Notes: generated by a model from the letters alone, not told the origin. Shown: positions 1 through 8,276, numbered from the stretch's first letter. The stretch: 33,119 nucleotides of DNA from Tissierella pigra (GCF_009695605.1 NZ_VUNQ01000042.1:1-33119); one strand, 5' to 3'. A program made the numbers and translations.

Positions 1-34
1 TATTTCTTAAAACTTCTTTTGGTAATGTTGACAT
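1..34 (-). CDS. 5' end of a leftward gene (partial, unidentified)
   Basis: Reading leftward, an AGAAAGGAG ribosome site is followed seven bases later by ATG at 34-32, and the frame stays open to the window edge (residues MSTLPKEVLRN). Only eleven residues are visible, so no family can be assigned. It lies downstream of the ModE-like gene on the same strand, with a terminator-like hairpin between them, so it probably has its own promoter in 35-137. Confidence 0.5.
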   Translation of the reverse strand, partial: MSTLPKEVLRN

Positions 35-137
35 AAAAAATTCTCCTTTCTGGTTCAAATCATATTTTGATTCTTGCCAGAAAAGAGAATTTTATTTCGT
101 AAAAGCACAGATTATTTTACACTACCTAAAGATAATA

Positions 138-171
138 AATAAAACCAATTCTATCTGGAATTGGTTTTATT
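138..171 (-). terminator. Hairpin terminator after the ModE-like gene
   Basis: Arms 138-151 and 158-171 pair over 14 bp around a six-base loop, with A/T-rich flanks. The hairpin overlaps the stop codon of the leftward gene at 167, so it most likely ends that transcript. Confidence 0.65.
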
Positions 172-526
172 TACTGTCTAAGAAGATTTCCTTAAAAAGC
201 CTATCTCCTTCTATATTTAATTTAGATATAAAGGTTTCATATTTGTTTAGTAATTCTTCACCTTCTTTGGAAAGTTGAGATTTACCTCCTCCACTGCCGC
301 CTCTAGTAGTTATAAATAAAGGAAACCCTAAACTTTCCTCTGCTTTCTTTATAATCTTCCAACCTTTACTAGAAGATAAGCCCATAATTCTATATGCTTC
401 TGACAGACTATTAGTATCTTTGACTAACTCCATAATTTTAGCAATGCCAGGACCAAATATTGAATCATTTAAAAATATTGTAGCCTTAATATGATAATCT
501 AGTTTATCATTGAAATTGTTGGACAT
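167..526 (-). CDS. ModE-like winged-helix transcriptional regulator (DNA-binding domain only)
   Basis: The protein is about 119 aa and resembles the N-terminal LysR-type winged helix of ModE, the molybdate-responsive regulator. A helix-turn-helix (LSEAYRIMGLSSSKGWKIIK) is followed by LGFPLF and the glycine-rich wing TTRGGSGGGKSQLSKEGEELL, which is typical of ModE. There is no C-terminal TOBE/molbindin domain, so molybdate sensing is not visible in the chain. The frame extends to an ATG at 541, but GGGAG lies eight bases before the ATG at 526, and no ribosome site precedes 541, so 526 is preferred. It is divergent from mobA across about 155 bp, which suggests control of molybdenum-cofactor genes and possibly itself. 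Family assignment is strong; the ligand is unknown. Confidence 0.8.
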   Translation of the reverse strand: MSNNFNDKLDYHIKATIFLNDSIFGPGIAKIMELVKDTNSLSEAYRIMGLSSSKGWKIIKKAEESLGFPLFITTRGGSGGGKSQLSKEGEELLNKYETFISKLNIEGDRLFKEIFLDSK

Positions 527-576
527 ATTACCAACTCCCATTACAATTAGATAATTAATTATATATAATTATAGAT

Positions 577-613
577 TATAGTAAAGGCATTTGCAAATAT
601 AATATAGTAAAGG
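577..613. promoter_or_regulatory. Possible operator between the ModE-like gene and mobA
   Basis: Two copies of TATAGTAAAGG (577-587 and 603-613) lie 26 bp apart and flank a perfect palindrome ATTTGCAAAT (589-598). They sit in the divergent intergenic region, where a regulator of both genes would be expected to bind. Binding is inference; AT-rich DNA makes short repeats likely. Confidence 0.3.
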
Positions 614-682
614 ACACTACATATCTATAAATATATATGATATTATAATTAAAGAACAAATATTATATCAAAAGGTGATAAA

Positions 683-1279
683 ATGAAAAGCTTTGGAACA
701 GCCATAATATTAGCTGGAGGTAAAAGTTCCAGAATGGGTTTTGATAAACAGTTTATAGAAGTCAATCAAGATAGATTAATGGATATAGTAATAAATAAGC
801 TAAAGAAAGAATTTAAAGAAATAATTATAGTCACTAATAAGCCAGAAGGATATTATAAAAATCAGTATATAGTAACTAAAGATATAATAGAAGGCAAAGG
901 TCCTCTAAGCGGAATACATGCAGGTTTAAAACTTTCCTCATCAAGATATGCCTTTGTAGTTGCCTGTGATATGCCTCATATTAATTTGGACTATATTAGA
1001 TATATGAAAGAATTTATAGGAAATGAAAATATAGATGGAAGTGTTACTAAATATGGAGAATTAGTAGAACCTTTTAATGGTTTCTACTCTAAAGGAATTA
1101 TAGAAAATATTGAAAAACATCTACTAAATCAACGAAGGTCCATTAATTCTCTATTAAAAGAATTAAATATTAAATATGTAGAAGAAAGTAAAGCAAGGGA
1201 GTTTAGTCCAAATTGGGATATGTTTATTAATTTAAATACTCAAGAGGATTTAATAGGTTATTTAAAGAAGATAGATTAA
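683..1279 (+). CDS. mobA: Molybdenum cofactor guanylyltransferase MobA
   Basis: This cytoplasmic nucleotidyltransferase family (198 aa, normal length) transfers GMP from GTP to molybdopterin cofactor, giving the dinucleotide form. The N-terminal nucleotide-binding signature LAGGKSSRMGFDKQ lies at about residues 11-24. The metal-binding VACDMPHIN is near residue 95. The C-terminal region with NLNTQEDL also fits MobA. AAGGTGAT precedes ATG 683 at good spacing. It is divergent from the ModE-like regulator, and a hairpin terminator follows at 1320. In clostridia related proteins may add CMP rather than GMP (MocA type), so the exact nucleotide is not certain. Confidence 0.85.
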   Translation: MKSFGTAIILAGGKSSRMGFDKQFIEVNQDRLMDIVINKLKKEFKEIIIVTNKPEGYYKNQYIVTKDIIEGKGPLSGIHAGLKLSSSRYAFVVACDMPHINLDYIRYMKEFIGNENIDGSVTKYGELVEPFNGFYSKGIIENIEKHLLNQRRSINSLLKELNIKYVEESKAREFSPNWDMFINLNTQEDLIGYLKKID

Positions 1280-1319
1280 AATAAAAATATATAATAATGA
1301 TTTTAGAGGTAAGGGGTTG

Positions 1320-1360
1320 TTTCATAATTGATAAATCAGTTATGAAACGCCTCTTTTTCT
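1320..1360 (+). terminator. Rho-independent terminator after mobA
   Basis: Arms TTTCATAA (1320-1327) and TTATGAAA (1340-1347) pair, with a further TGAT/ATCA inner pairing. An outer AGAGG/CCTCT pairing ends in a run of five T residues. It lies about 40 bp past the mobA stop. Confidence 0.75.
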
Positions 1361-1513
1361 ATGTCAAAGTTGACAACTAAGTTATATAAATCTCTATAAA
1401 TATTAAATATACTTTTGTAGATTAATTTAGGGTACAGAAAATAAAGCTTAGATTTTTCTAAACTTTTTTTATTTATATCCAACAAAACCTAATTTATCTG
1501 CCTTTATTTTACC

Positions 1514-1544
1514 ATTGGTACAAAAATACATACTATTGGTACAA
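1514..1544. repeat. Direct repeat ATTGGTACAA, two copies, 21-bp period
   Basis: Identical 10-mers lie at 1514-1523 and 1535-1544. The period equals two turns of the helix, so both would face the same side of the DNA, as in many operators. Its role is inferred only. Confidence 0.4.
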
Positions 1545-1657
1545 TAATTAACAAATTTTTGGAAAATTGTGCTAATATAATTTTAAATAAAATCAATGGT
1601 GTATTAAATGTTAGAAAGATTGTATCACCAGCAGAAGGTAAAATCTAAATTTAACAA

Positions 1658-1701
1658 TAACCCAATAAGTCCAAATTCTAATAAATTTGGACATTTGGTT
1701 A
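1658..1701 (+). other. Two-part hairpin in the transporter leader region
   Basis: GTCCAAATT (1669-1677) pairs with AATTTGGAC (1684-1692). An outer TAACC (1658-1662) pairs with GGTTA (1697-1701) across an internal loop. No T-run follows directly, so this is not a typical terminator. It may be an RNA control element or a palindromic protein site. Confidence 0.35.
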
Positions 1702-1775
1702 CTAACAATTAATATTTAAATAATTCATAATAGGGCAAAAAAACACAAATGTCGAAAAGTGTCGTACTAAATTCA

Positions 1776-1804
1776 TTGAGTGAGAATTATAAGTTTGATA
1801 TCAT
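1776..1804 (+). promoter_or_regulatory. Candidate sigma-A promoter for the permease/cyclophilin operon
   Basis: TTGAGT (1776-1781) and TATCAT (1799-1804) are separated by 17 bp, matching the consensus at 4 and 5 of 6 bases. A transcript would begin near 1811 and carry a leader of about 108 nt. Confidence 0.4.
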
Positions 1805-1918
1805 ATTATGTAATCTTATTAACAGTCTTTAAATCAGTCATGTCATGTTGAAACAAAAGTGTTGATTAAATAGCAAAGATAATAGCTTTTTAGGAAAATA
1901 TCTAAAGGAGGAATACTT

Positions 1919-3259
1919 ATGCTTACACTGATAAAGATGGATTTAAAGCAAAAGCTAAGAAATCCATTGACCTACTTTATCATATTGGTACTATGTATTA
2001 TATCTATATTATATATAGCAGAAACAAAAAAAGTTAGACAAAGGAGGTCCTTTAAAGGACACAACCCTTATTATTATTTATTACAAGGTGCTTCAGATGA
2101 ACATTATAATGAAGAGATGAAAATACTTTATCCAAAAGCATATAAAGCAAGGCTTATCTCAATAGACACAGAAAAAGATATAATCAATGCTGATATGGAA
2201 AATGACATAGAAGAACTAAATAGATTAAATACCTTTTATAATCTTTTGATGTCAAAATATTGCTCTGTACGTCAGGACTCTATTTTAAATAATATCTTTT
2301 ATAGAAAGGTTATGGATATATGGAATGATGTTAGTGGTGGAATAAAATATGAAGATGTAGATTTTACTCCCGTGAATAGAATTGATAAAGACGGAAATAC
2401 ACATTTATTAGTAGCAAAATATTATTATGAATTATATAAAAATGATTTAGAGCCAATTTACTTAGATGATACCAATAACATTACATATCTCTATGAATAT
2501 TTCTTCAATATTATTCCTAAGTTTATAATCCTTATACCTATACTCTTTGTTTATAATAGTATAAATAAGGAGAAAAACACTGGTAGCTTAAAACTAGTCA
2601 TTACCCAATCAATCAGTAGATGGAAGTATTATATAAGCAAATGGATAAGTGGAGTTATTCATGTGTTATTTGTAATTTTTACTCCTGGAATACTTATAAG
2701 TACCATATTAGGATTTACAAATGGTTTTGTATCTATGAAATATCCTGCCATTTATTTTAAAGGTATTATGAGTAGTTTTATACCAGTACCTAATTACTTT
2801 GATGGTTTAAGGGAAAATATAGGAATCGGAAATCTTAGACTTGTATTCCATAACTTTAACTATATTGCACCAATTCACAAACAAGATGCTATATGGGTCT
2901 ATGAGCATGAAAATATGGAAGTAATTGAGTTCTATAAATACTTATTTATGGTTTTATTACTAACCATATTATTTGTAGGATTTTGCGTAGCTTTAGTACA
3001 GCTTATATCTGCCATAATAAATAAAGAAATTATAAGCTTTGCTATAGGAACAGTTATATTTGCCATAGGAATATCAGTAAGTAGTCCTTTTAAATATGAT
3101 AAAAATTTAAATCTAAGTCCTTTTACCATGGAAAATGCTTCAAGAATTATTATAGGAACCTATAATGTTACAGGGCTTGTAAGTGTTATTGTTCTATTTG
3201 TCACAACAGCCATATTATTAACATTAGGTTGTAGATATTTTAGAAGGAAGGAAATTTAA
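1919..3259 (+). CDS. ABC-2-type transporter permease, tandem copy 1
   Basis: A 446-aa membrane protein with the plan of ABC-2 export permeases. A first membrane helix at about residues 17-36 is followed by a polar external region of roughly 160 residues and then several C-terminal helices. The motif EKNTGSLKLVITQSISRWKY near residue 220 is the conserved cytoplasmic element that contacts the ATPase in this class. AAAGGAGG precedes ATG 1919 at good spacing. The cyclophilin lipoprotein follows after about 18 bp. No ATPase is fused or directly adjacent; the one at 6152 is the likely partner. The substrate is unknown; lantibiotic or bacitracin-type immunity exporters have similar parts. Confidence 0.8.
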   Translation: MLTLIKMDLKQKLRNPLTYFIILVLCIISILYIAETKKVRQRRSFKGHNPYYYLLQGASDEHYNEEMKILYPKAYKARLISIDTEKDIINADMENDIEELNRLNTFYNLLMSKYCSVRQDSILNNIFYRKVMDIWNDVSGGIKYEDVDFTPVNRIDKDGNTHLLVAKYYYELYKNDLEPIYLDDTNNITYLYEYFFNIIPKFIILIPILFVYNSINKEKNTGSLKLVITQSISRWKYYISKWISGVIHVLFVIFTPGILISTILGFTNGFVSMKYPAIYFKGIMSSFIPVPNYFDGLRENIGIGNLRLVFHNFNYIAPIHKQDAIWVYEHENMEVIEFYKYLFMVLLLTILFVGFCVALVQLISAIINKEIISFAIGTVIFAIGISVSSPFKYDKNLNLSPFTMENASRIIIGTYNVTGLVSVIVLFVTTAILLTLGCRYFRRKEI

Positions 3260-3277
3260 TAAAAGGTGGTAAATTCA

Positions 3278-4000
3278 ATGAAAAGGAAGAGTTTAATATT
3301 TGTTATTTTAATATTAACTATAATATTAGGTGGTTGTAAGAAAGATAATACAGGACAAATAGTAAATGGATATACACAGATTGGAGAATTAAAATTAGAG
3401 CAACTTCAAATGCCAGAAGTAGGAGAAGAAATAGCTGTAATTACAACCAATATGGGAGTTATGAAACTAAGGTTATTTCCAGATGTGGCACCTATGGCAG
3501 TTGAAAATTTTACAACTTTAGCCAAAGAAGGGTTTTATGATGGCATAAAAATTACTAGAATAATTCTTGATAACCTTATTCAGTCTGGGAAGCATAAGGA
3601 CTATGGAAAAGGTAAGAGTATCTTTGGAGATTTTTTTGAAGATGAATTTGACGAAAATTATGTTCATATAACAGGTGCAGTGGGACTTACTAAATTTGGA
3701 GGTAGTAGTAGACATGGTAGTACCTTCTATATTATATCACAAGGTGGGCTAAAACAAGATTATATAGAAATGATGAGGCAAATGGACGAAGGTGGACAGT
3801 CTAAAGACAGAATAGATGCCTATGAAGTACTGGGAGGGATACCTCGACTAGATGGAAATTATACAATCTTTGCACAGGTGTTTTATGGAATAGATACTTT
3901 AATGGAAATAAACAAAGTAGAAATGGACCCTCTAAACGATGCACCAATAAAAGATGTAGTTATTGAGACCATAGAGATAGTGCCTTTTGAAGGAAAATAA
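3278..4000 (+). CDS. Cyclophilin-type peptidyl-prolyl isomerase lipoprotein, copy 1
   Basis: A 240-aa lipoprotein. Its signal peptide ends in the lipobox LGGC, so Cys20 should be lipidated and the protein anchored outside the membrane. From about residue 50 it is a cyclophilin: TNMGVMKLRLFPDVAPMAVENF and TLAKEGFYDG match the family. The catalytic arginine is kept in ITRI, and LIQSG replaces the usual QGG region. HITGAVGL and STFYI are also conserved. The frame opens at GTG 3266, but AAAGGTGG lies eight bases before ATG 3278, which also starts a proper signal peptide. It probably helps fold or shield external proteins of the linked transporter. A role as an active isomerase is likely but not proven. 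Confidence 0.85.
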   Translation: MKRKSLIFVILILTIILGGCKKDNTGQIVNGYTQIGELKLEQLQMPEVGEEIAVITTNMGVMKLRLFPDVAPMAVENFTTLAKEGFYDGIKITRIILDNLIQSGKHKDYGKGKSIFGDFFEDEFDENYVHITGAVGLTKFGGSSRHGSTFYIISQGGLKQDYIEMMRQMDEGGQSKDRIDAYEVLGGIPRLDGNYTIFAQVFYGIDTLMEINKVEMDPLNDAPIKDVVIETIEIVPFEGK

Positions 4001-4040
4001 TATTAATGTGTTTGTAGAATCCTTAGAAGGAGGAATATTT

Positions 4041-5381
4041 ATGTTTACATTTATAAAGATGGATTTAAAACAGAAGTTACGAAGTCCATTGACCTACTTT
4101 ATCATATTGGCATTGTGCATTATGTCTATATTACATATATCAGAAACAAAAAAAGTTAGAGAGAGTAGGTTCTTTAAAGGACATAATCCCTATTATTATT
4201 TACTGCAAGGCGCTTCAAATATAAATTCTTTTGAAGACTGGAAAACTCTTTATCCTAAAGCATATCAAGCAATGACTACCTTAATAGACACAGAAAAAAA
4301 TATAATCAATGCTGATATGGAAAAAGACATAGAAGAATTAAATAGATTAAATGCTTTTTATAATCTTTTGATGTCAAAATACAGCTCTGTACGTCAGGAT
4401 TATATTTTGAATAATATCTTTTATAAAAAGGTTATAGATATGTGGAATGATGTTAGTGATGGAATAGTTTATGAAGATATAGATCTTACTCCTATGAATA
4501 GAATTGATAAAATGGGAGATACCTTTCTATTAGTATCAAAATATTATTATCAATTATATAAAAATGATTTAGAACCAATATACTTAGATGATACCAATAA
4601 CATTACATATCTTTATGAATATTTCTTTAAAATTATTCCTAAGTTTATAATCCTTATACCTATACTCTTTGTTTATAATAGTATAAATAAGGAGAAAAAC
4701 ACTGGTAGCTTAAAACTAGTCATTACCCAATCAATCAGTAGATGGAAGTATTATATAAGCAAATGGATAAGTGGAGTTATTCATGTGTTATTTGTAATTT
4801 TTACTCCTGGAATACTTATAAGTACCATATTAGGATTTACAAATGGTTTTGTATCTATGAAATATCCTGCCATTTATTTTAAGGGTATTATGAGTAGTTT
4901 TATACCAGTACCTAACTATTTTGATACTTTAAAGAAAGAAATAGGAATCGGAAACCTTAGACTTTTATTCCATAATTTTAACTATGTCGCACCAATTCAC
5001 AAACATGATGCTATATGGGTATATGAGCATAAGAATATGGAAGTAATTGAATTCTATAAATACTTATTTATGGTTTTATTACTAACCATATTATTTGTAG
5101 GATTTTGCGTAGCTTTAGTACAGCTTATATCTGCCATAGTAAATAAAGAAATCATAAGTTTTGCTGTAGGTATAGGTATATTTGCCATAGGAATATTAGT
5201 AAGTAGTCCATTTAAATATGACGAACATCTTAATCTAAGTCCTTTTACCATGGAAAATGCTTCAAGAATCATTATAGGAACCTATAATGTTACAGGGCTT
5301 GTAAGTGTTATTGTTCTATTTGTCACAACAGCCATATTATTAACATTAGGTTGTAGATATTTTAGAAGGAAGGAAATTTAA
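4041..5381 (+). CDS. ABC-2-type transporter permease, tandem copy 2
   Basis: A second 446-aa permease collinear with the one at 1919, with the same first helix, large external loop, EKNTGSLKLVITQ coupling motif and C-terminal helices. Differences cluster in the first 190 residues (external loop) and in a short stretch after IPVPNYFD. The frame is open from 3987, overlapping the previous gene, but AGAAGGAGG lies just before ATG 4041, which aligns with the start of copy 1, so 4041 is chosen. The changed external loop with a constant membrane core suggests that the two copies either recognise different ligands or form a heterodimer. Confidence 0.8.
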   Translation: MFTFIKMDLKQKLRSPLTYFIILALCIMSILHISETKKVRESRFFKGHNPYYYLLQGASNINSFEDWKTLYPKAYQAMTTLIDTEKNIINADMEKDIEELNRLNAFYNLLMSKYSSVRQDYILNNIFYKKVIDMWNDVSDGIVYEDIDLTPMNRIDKMGDTFLLVSKYYYQLYKNDLEPIYLDDTNNITYLYEYFFKIIPKFIILIPILFVYNSINKEKNTGSLKLVITQSISRWKYYISKWISGVIHVLFVIFTPGILISTILGFTNGFVSMKYPAIYFKGIMSSFIPVPNYFDTLKKEIGIGNLRLLFHNFNYVAPIHKHDAIWVYEHKNMEVIEFYKYLFMVLLLTILFVGFCVALVQLISAIVNKEIISFAVGIGIFAIGILVSSPFKYDEHLNLSPFTMENASRIIIGTYNVTGLVSVIVLFVTTAILLTLGCRYFRRKEI

Positions 5382-5399
5382 TAAAAGGTGGTAAATTCA

Positions 5400-6122
5400 A
5401 TGAAAAGGAAGAGTTTAATATTTGTTATTTTAATATTAACTATAATATTAGGTGGTTGTAAGAAAGATAATACAGGACAAATAGTAAATGGATATACACA
5501 GATTGGAGAATTAAAATTAGAGCAACTTCAAATGCCAGAAGTAGGAGAAGAAATAGCTGTAATTACAACCAATATGGGAGTTATGAAACTAAGGTTATTT
5601 CCAGATGTGGCACCTATGGCAGTTGAAAATTTTACAACTTTAGCTAAAGAAGGGTTTTATGATGGTATCAGATTTACTAGGATAGAGAGAACTTATCTTA
5701 TCCAGATGGAAAAACATGAAGACTATAATAATGGAGAATACAGCTTCGCAGGATTCTTTGAAGATGAGTTTGATGAAAACTATGGTCATATTACAGGTGC
5801 AGTGGGAATAGCACAGTCTAGAGAGGACAAAGATAGTAGCTTTTTACACATTATATCTCAAGATGGATTAGGAGAAGAATATATAGAAGTAATGAGGGAG
5901 ATGGATAAAGATAAGCGTTCTAAGGACATGATTGATGCCTATGAAGCTATGGGAGGGCTTCCAGGTTGGGATGGAAAGTATGTAGTTTTTGCACAGGTGT
6001 TTTATGGAGTAGATACTTTAATGGAAATAAATAGGGTGGAACTAGACCCTATCAACAACGAGCCAATAAAAGATGTAATCATTGAAACCATAAAGATTGT
6101 ACCTTTTGAAGGAGTAAGATAG
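5400..6122 (+). CDS. Cyclophilin-type peptidyl-prolyl isomerase lipoprotein, copy 2
   Basis: A 240-aa paralogue of the lipoprotein at 3278. The first 80 or so residues, including the lipobox LGGC, are identical, and the central region has changed. The arginine motif is FTRI, but the following active-site segment is LIQMEKH instead of LIQSGKH. The stretch GIAQSREDKDSSFLHII replaces GLTKFGGSSRHGSTFYII. The C-terminal region (FAQVFYGVDTLMEIN) is again close to copy 1. ATG 5400 has the same AAAGGTGG ribosome site. The altered segment near the peptide-binding groove suggests changed client preference or lowered isomerase activity. Confidence 0.83.
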   Translation: MKRKSLIFVILILTIILGGCKKDNTGQIVNGYTQIGELKLEQLQMPEVGEEIAVITTNMGVMKLRLFPDVAPMAVENFTTLAKEGFYDGIRFTRIERTYLIQMEKHEDYNNGEYSFAGFFEDEFDENYGHITGAVGIAQSREDKDSSFLHIISQDGLGEEYIEVMREMDKDKRSKDMIDAYEAMGGLPGWDGKYVVFAQVFYGVDTLMEINRVELDPINNEPIKDVIIETIKIVPFEGVR

Positions 6123-6151
6123 AAGAATGGAAATTTAATGGAGGGATAAAT

Positions 6152-7057
6152 ATGGGGGAAAATTATGTAGTAGAAGTGAAAAACCTAAATAAAACTTATG
6201 GTAAAAAGAAGGTACTAGATGATGTTTCATTATATGTAAAACCAAATGAAATAGTAGGATTTATAGGACCAAATGGAGCAGGAAAATCTACTACTATGAA
6301 ATGTATATGTAATTTAATTTATCCAGATAGTGGTGAAATAAAAATTAATGGATATGATTTATTTAAAAACAGAGAAAAGGCATTGGAATCACAAGCAGCC
6401 TTAATAGAAAATCCTGGACTTTATCAAGATATGACAGGAAGAGAAAATATAAATATGATAGCAAAGTTGAGAAATATTTCAAAGGAAAGAGTAAAGGAAA
6501 TTTATGAATTTACAGAAATAGGAGAGGCACTAGATAGAAAGGTTTCTGGATATTCTATGGGTATGAAGCAAAGATTGGGTTTAGGAATAGCCATTATGAG
6601 TAAACCTAGATTCATTATATTAGATGAACCAACAAGTGGGTTAGATCCAACAGGAATTATACATCTAAGAAATACAATACAAAAATTGATTAAAGAAGAG
6701 GATATGTCCATATTATTTTCTTCTCACCAATTGGGAGAAGTGGAAAAACTAGCAGATAGAATCATATGTATAAATAAAGGAAAAATCATTGAGACACCTA
6801 AAAGTTTAGAACAAAGATATAGATATATATTTCAAGTAAATGACAATGATAGGGCATATAAGATACTAACTGAAGAAATTAAAATAGGTAAGGCAGAAAA
6901 AATATCTACTGATACCATAAAAGTAGAATTAGATAATCAAGAAGAACTGGATATTATTTTGCAAGAATTTATAAAAGTAAAGATTAAGATATTAGATATA
7001 CATAAGGAGAGTATTGATGTAGAAGCAGTATATAAGGAAGTGTATGGAGATGAATAA
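6152..7057 (+). CDS. ABC transporter ATPase (BcrA/lantibiotic-immunity type)
   Basis: A 301-aa cytoplasmic ATPase that should power the permeases of this operon. Walker A GPNGAGKST is at residues 39-47, the signature SGYSMGMKQR at 132-141, Walker B FIILDEPTSGLDP from 154, and the switch histidine is in SSHQLGE (H192). The C-terminal 80 residues form the extra domain common in BcrA and lantibiotic self-protection ATPases. GGAGGG precedes ATG 6152. It overlaps the next permease by 14 bp, so these two are translationally coupled. It is the only ATPase in the operon, so it may serve all three permeases (inference). The transported substrate cannot be named. Confidence 0.88.
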   Translation: MGENYVVEVKNLNKTYGKKKVLDDVSLYVKPNEIVGFIGPNGAGKSTTMKCICNLIYPDSGEIKINGYDLFKNREKALESQAALIENPGLYQDMTGRENINMIAKLRNISKERVKEIYEFTEIGEALDRKVSGYSMGMKQRLGLGIAIMSKPRFIILDEPTSGLDPTGIIHLRNTIQKLIKEEDMSILFSSHQLGEVEKLADRIICINKGKIIETPKSLEQRYRYIFQVNDNDRAYKILTEEIKIGKAEKISTDTIKVELDNQEELDIILQEFIKVKIKILDIHKESIDVEAVYKEVYGDE

Positions 7058-8258
7058 GATAATAAGAAATGAAATATATAAGTTCTTTAAGAGCAGAAAG
7101 AATATCCTTATTATAATTCTATTCTTCGCATATTTATTAGGTATCAATTACTATAATTCAAAACAATATGATATATACATGAGAGACACTGCAAAATTTT
7201 ATGAAGGAAAATATAAAAGAGCAGGTTCAATTCTGGCATCTAATCAGTTGATGTTAGAAAAGTTTGAAGATTTAAGTCTGCAGAAGCGAGAAGAATTAGA
7301 AAGAGAAATAAAATTTTATTCAGGAGAAAGGCTAAAACTAATTCTTATATCATCTGTATATGAGGAAGATAATCCAAAAACTTATGAAAGAATAGTATCT
7401 ACACAGAACTCAAGATACAGAGATATAATAAAAAACATAGAAGAAAATAATATTAAAGAAGAGTTTTTGAATGAGAACAATTTTACTATGGATGATCTAC
7501 ATAAGGGGATATATATTAACCAGTATATATTAGATAATGAAATACAGCCAATTATCAATCCATATACTATGACTGGAGCAAATTCATTAGTAAGGTTTTT
7601 AGATGGAAATAATCTTATTATTATAATGATAATTATAGCTTTATTATCTATGGATATTTATCTATCAGAGGTTGAAGAGGGAAGTTATAAGTTATCATAT
7701 ACTCAACCGTATAAAAGAAATCAAATATTTTTCGGTAAAGTAGTTTCAATAATCATTATATCTACAATACTTGTTGTAGTAGGGGCTATATTTAATTTTG
7801 CCATGGTAAGTATTATCCATGGAGTAGGAAATATGAATTATCCATTTGTTACAACAGAAGCCATAAATAAATTAGCTTTCAATAATCAAGGTCAATATAT
7901 GATATTATCCTTAGTAAACTATGTAATAAGAGGCTTTATATTACTATTTCCAATTTTACTTTTTACCATAGTGCTGACTTTAGGAATATCTATTATAACC
8001 GATTCAAGCGGGAAAACTTTAGGTTTTTCCACTATGATCATAGGATTAGCTTTTATACTAAAAAACTTTGTTTCAAGACATTCCATAATTAATCTAATCT
8101 ACCCTTATTCATATTTATATATTAAAGATGTCATAGAAGTAAATAATAATTCCAATTATTTATTAGGAATAATGTTAAATAGTATAATGGCAATAGTATT
8201 ATTTGTAATAAGCTACAAAAAATTTATTCATAAGGACTTTTTAGGTTCAAGAGAATAA
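7044..8258 (+). CDS. ABC-2-type transporter permease, third and divergent
   Basis: A 404-aa membrane protein: one helix near residues 19-35, an external region of about 130 residues, then five or so helices. The coupling element EVEEGSYKLSYTQPYKRNQI corresponds to the EKNTGSLKLVITQ motif of the two tandem permeases, but the rest is clearly different in sequence. Its start overlaps the ATPase gene; ATG 7044 and ATG 7050 are both possible, with AAGGAAG upstream. The overlap makes it the most certain partner of the ATPase. A third cyclophilin lipoprotein follows directly. Confidence 0.82.
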   Translation: MEMNKIIRNEIYKFFKSRKNILIIILFFAYLLGINYYNSKQYDIYMRDTAKFYEGKYKRAGSILASNQLMLEKFEDLSLQKREELEREIKFYSGERLKLILISSVYEEDNPKTYERIVSTQNSRYRDIIKNIEENNIKEEFLNENNFTMDDLHKGIYINQYILDNEIQPIINPYTMTGANSLVRFLDGNNLIIIMIIIALLSMDIYLSEVEEGSYKLSYTQPYKRNQIFFGKVVSIIIISTILVVVGAIFNFAMVSIIHGVGNMNYPFVTTEAINKLAFNNQGQYMILSLVNYVIRGFILLFPILLFTIVLTLGISIITDSSGKTLGFSTMIIGLAFILKNFVSRHSIINLIYPYSYLYIKDVIEVNNNSNYLLGIMLNSIMAIVLFVISYKKFIHKDFLGSRE

Positions 8259-8276
8259 TAAAAGGTGGTAAAGTCA

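Larger units (their letters stand above)
1361..1918. other. Long non-coding stretch upstream of the permease/cyclophilin operon
   Basis: About 560 bp without a convincing gene. It holds a direct repeat (1514-1544), a hairpin with an internal loop (1658-1701), a candidate promoter (1776-1804), and one tiny frame of 34 codons at 1608-1712 (start MLERLYHQQ) with only a weak GGTG before it. The length and structure suggest a regulated 5' region for the transporter operon, but no known riboswitch was recognised. Confidence 0.5.
1919..6122 (+). repeat. Tandem duplication of a two-gene permease-cyclophilin unit (2,122-bp period)
   Basis: Each landmark of unit 1 recurs exactly 2,122 bp later: permease start 1919/4041, permease stop 3259/5381, lipoprotein start 3278/5400, lipoprotein stop 4000/6122. 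There is therefore no net insertion or deletion. Identity is uneven. By eye the stretches 2510-2760 and 3149-3522 match unit 2 without a mismatch, while the first 600 bp and the cyclophilin core differ at many sites. This patchwork suggests gene conversion. Confidence 0.9.

Noticed and set aside
1514-1544. CRISPR-like repeat
   Set aside because: Only two 10-bp copies with an 11-bp spacer, far below the size and number of a CRISPR array.
1608-1712. 34-codon frame MLERLYHQQ as a gene or leader peptide
   Set aside because: Only a weak GGTG precedes it, and it ends in low-complexity asparagine-rich residues. It is mentioned only as part of the leader region.
3987-4040. Upstream extension of the second permease overlapping the first lipoprotein gene
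   Set aside because: The extra residues have no counterpart in copy 1, and the perfect AGGAGG site fits ATG 4041.
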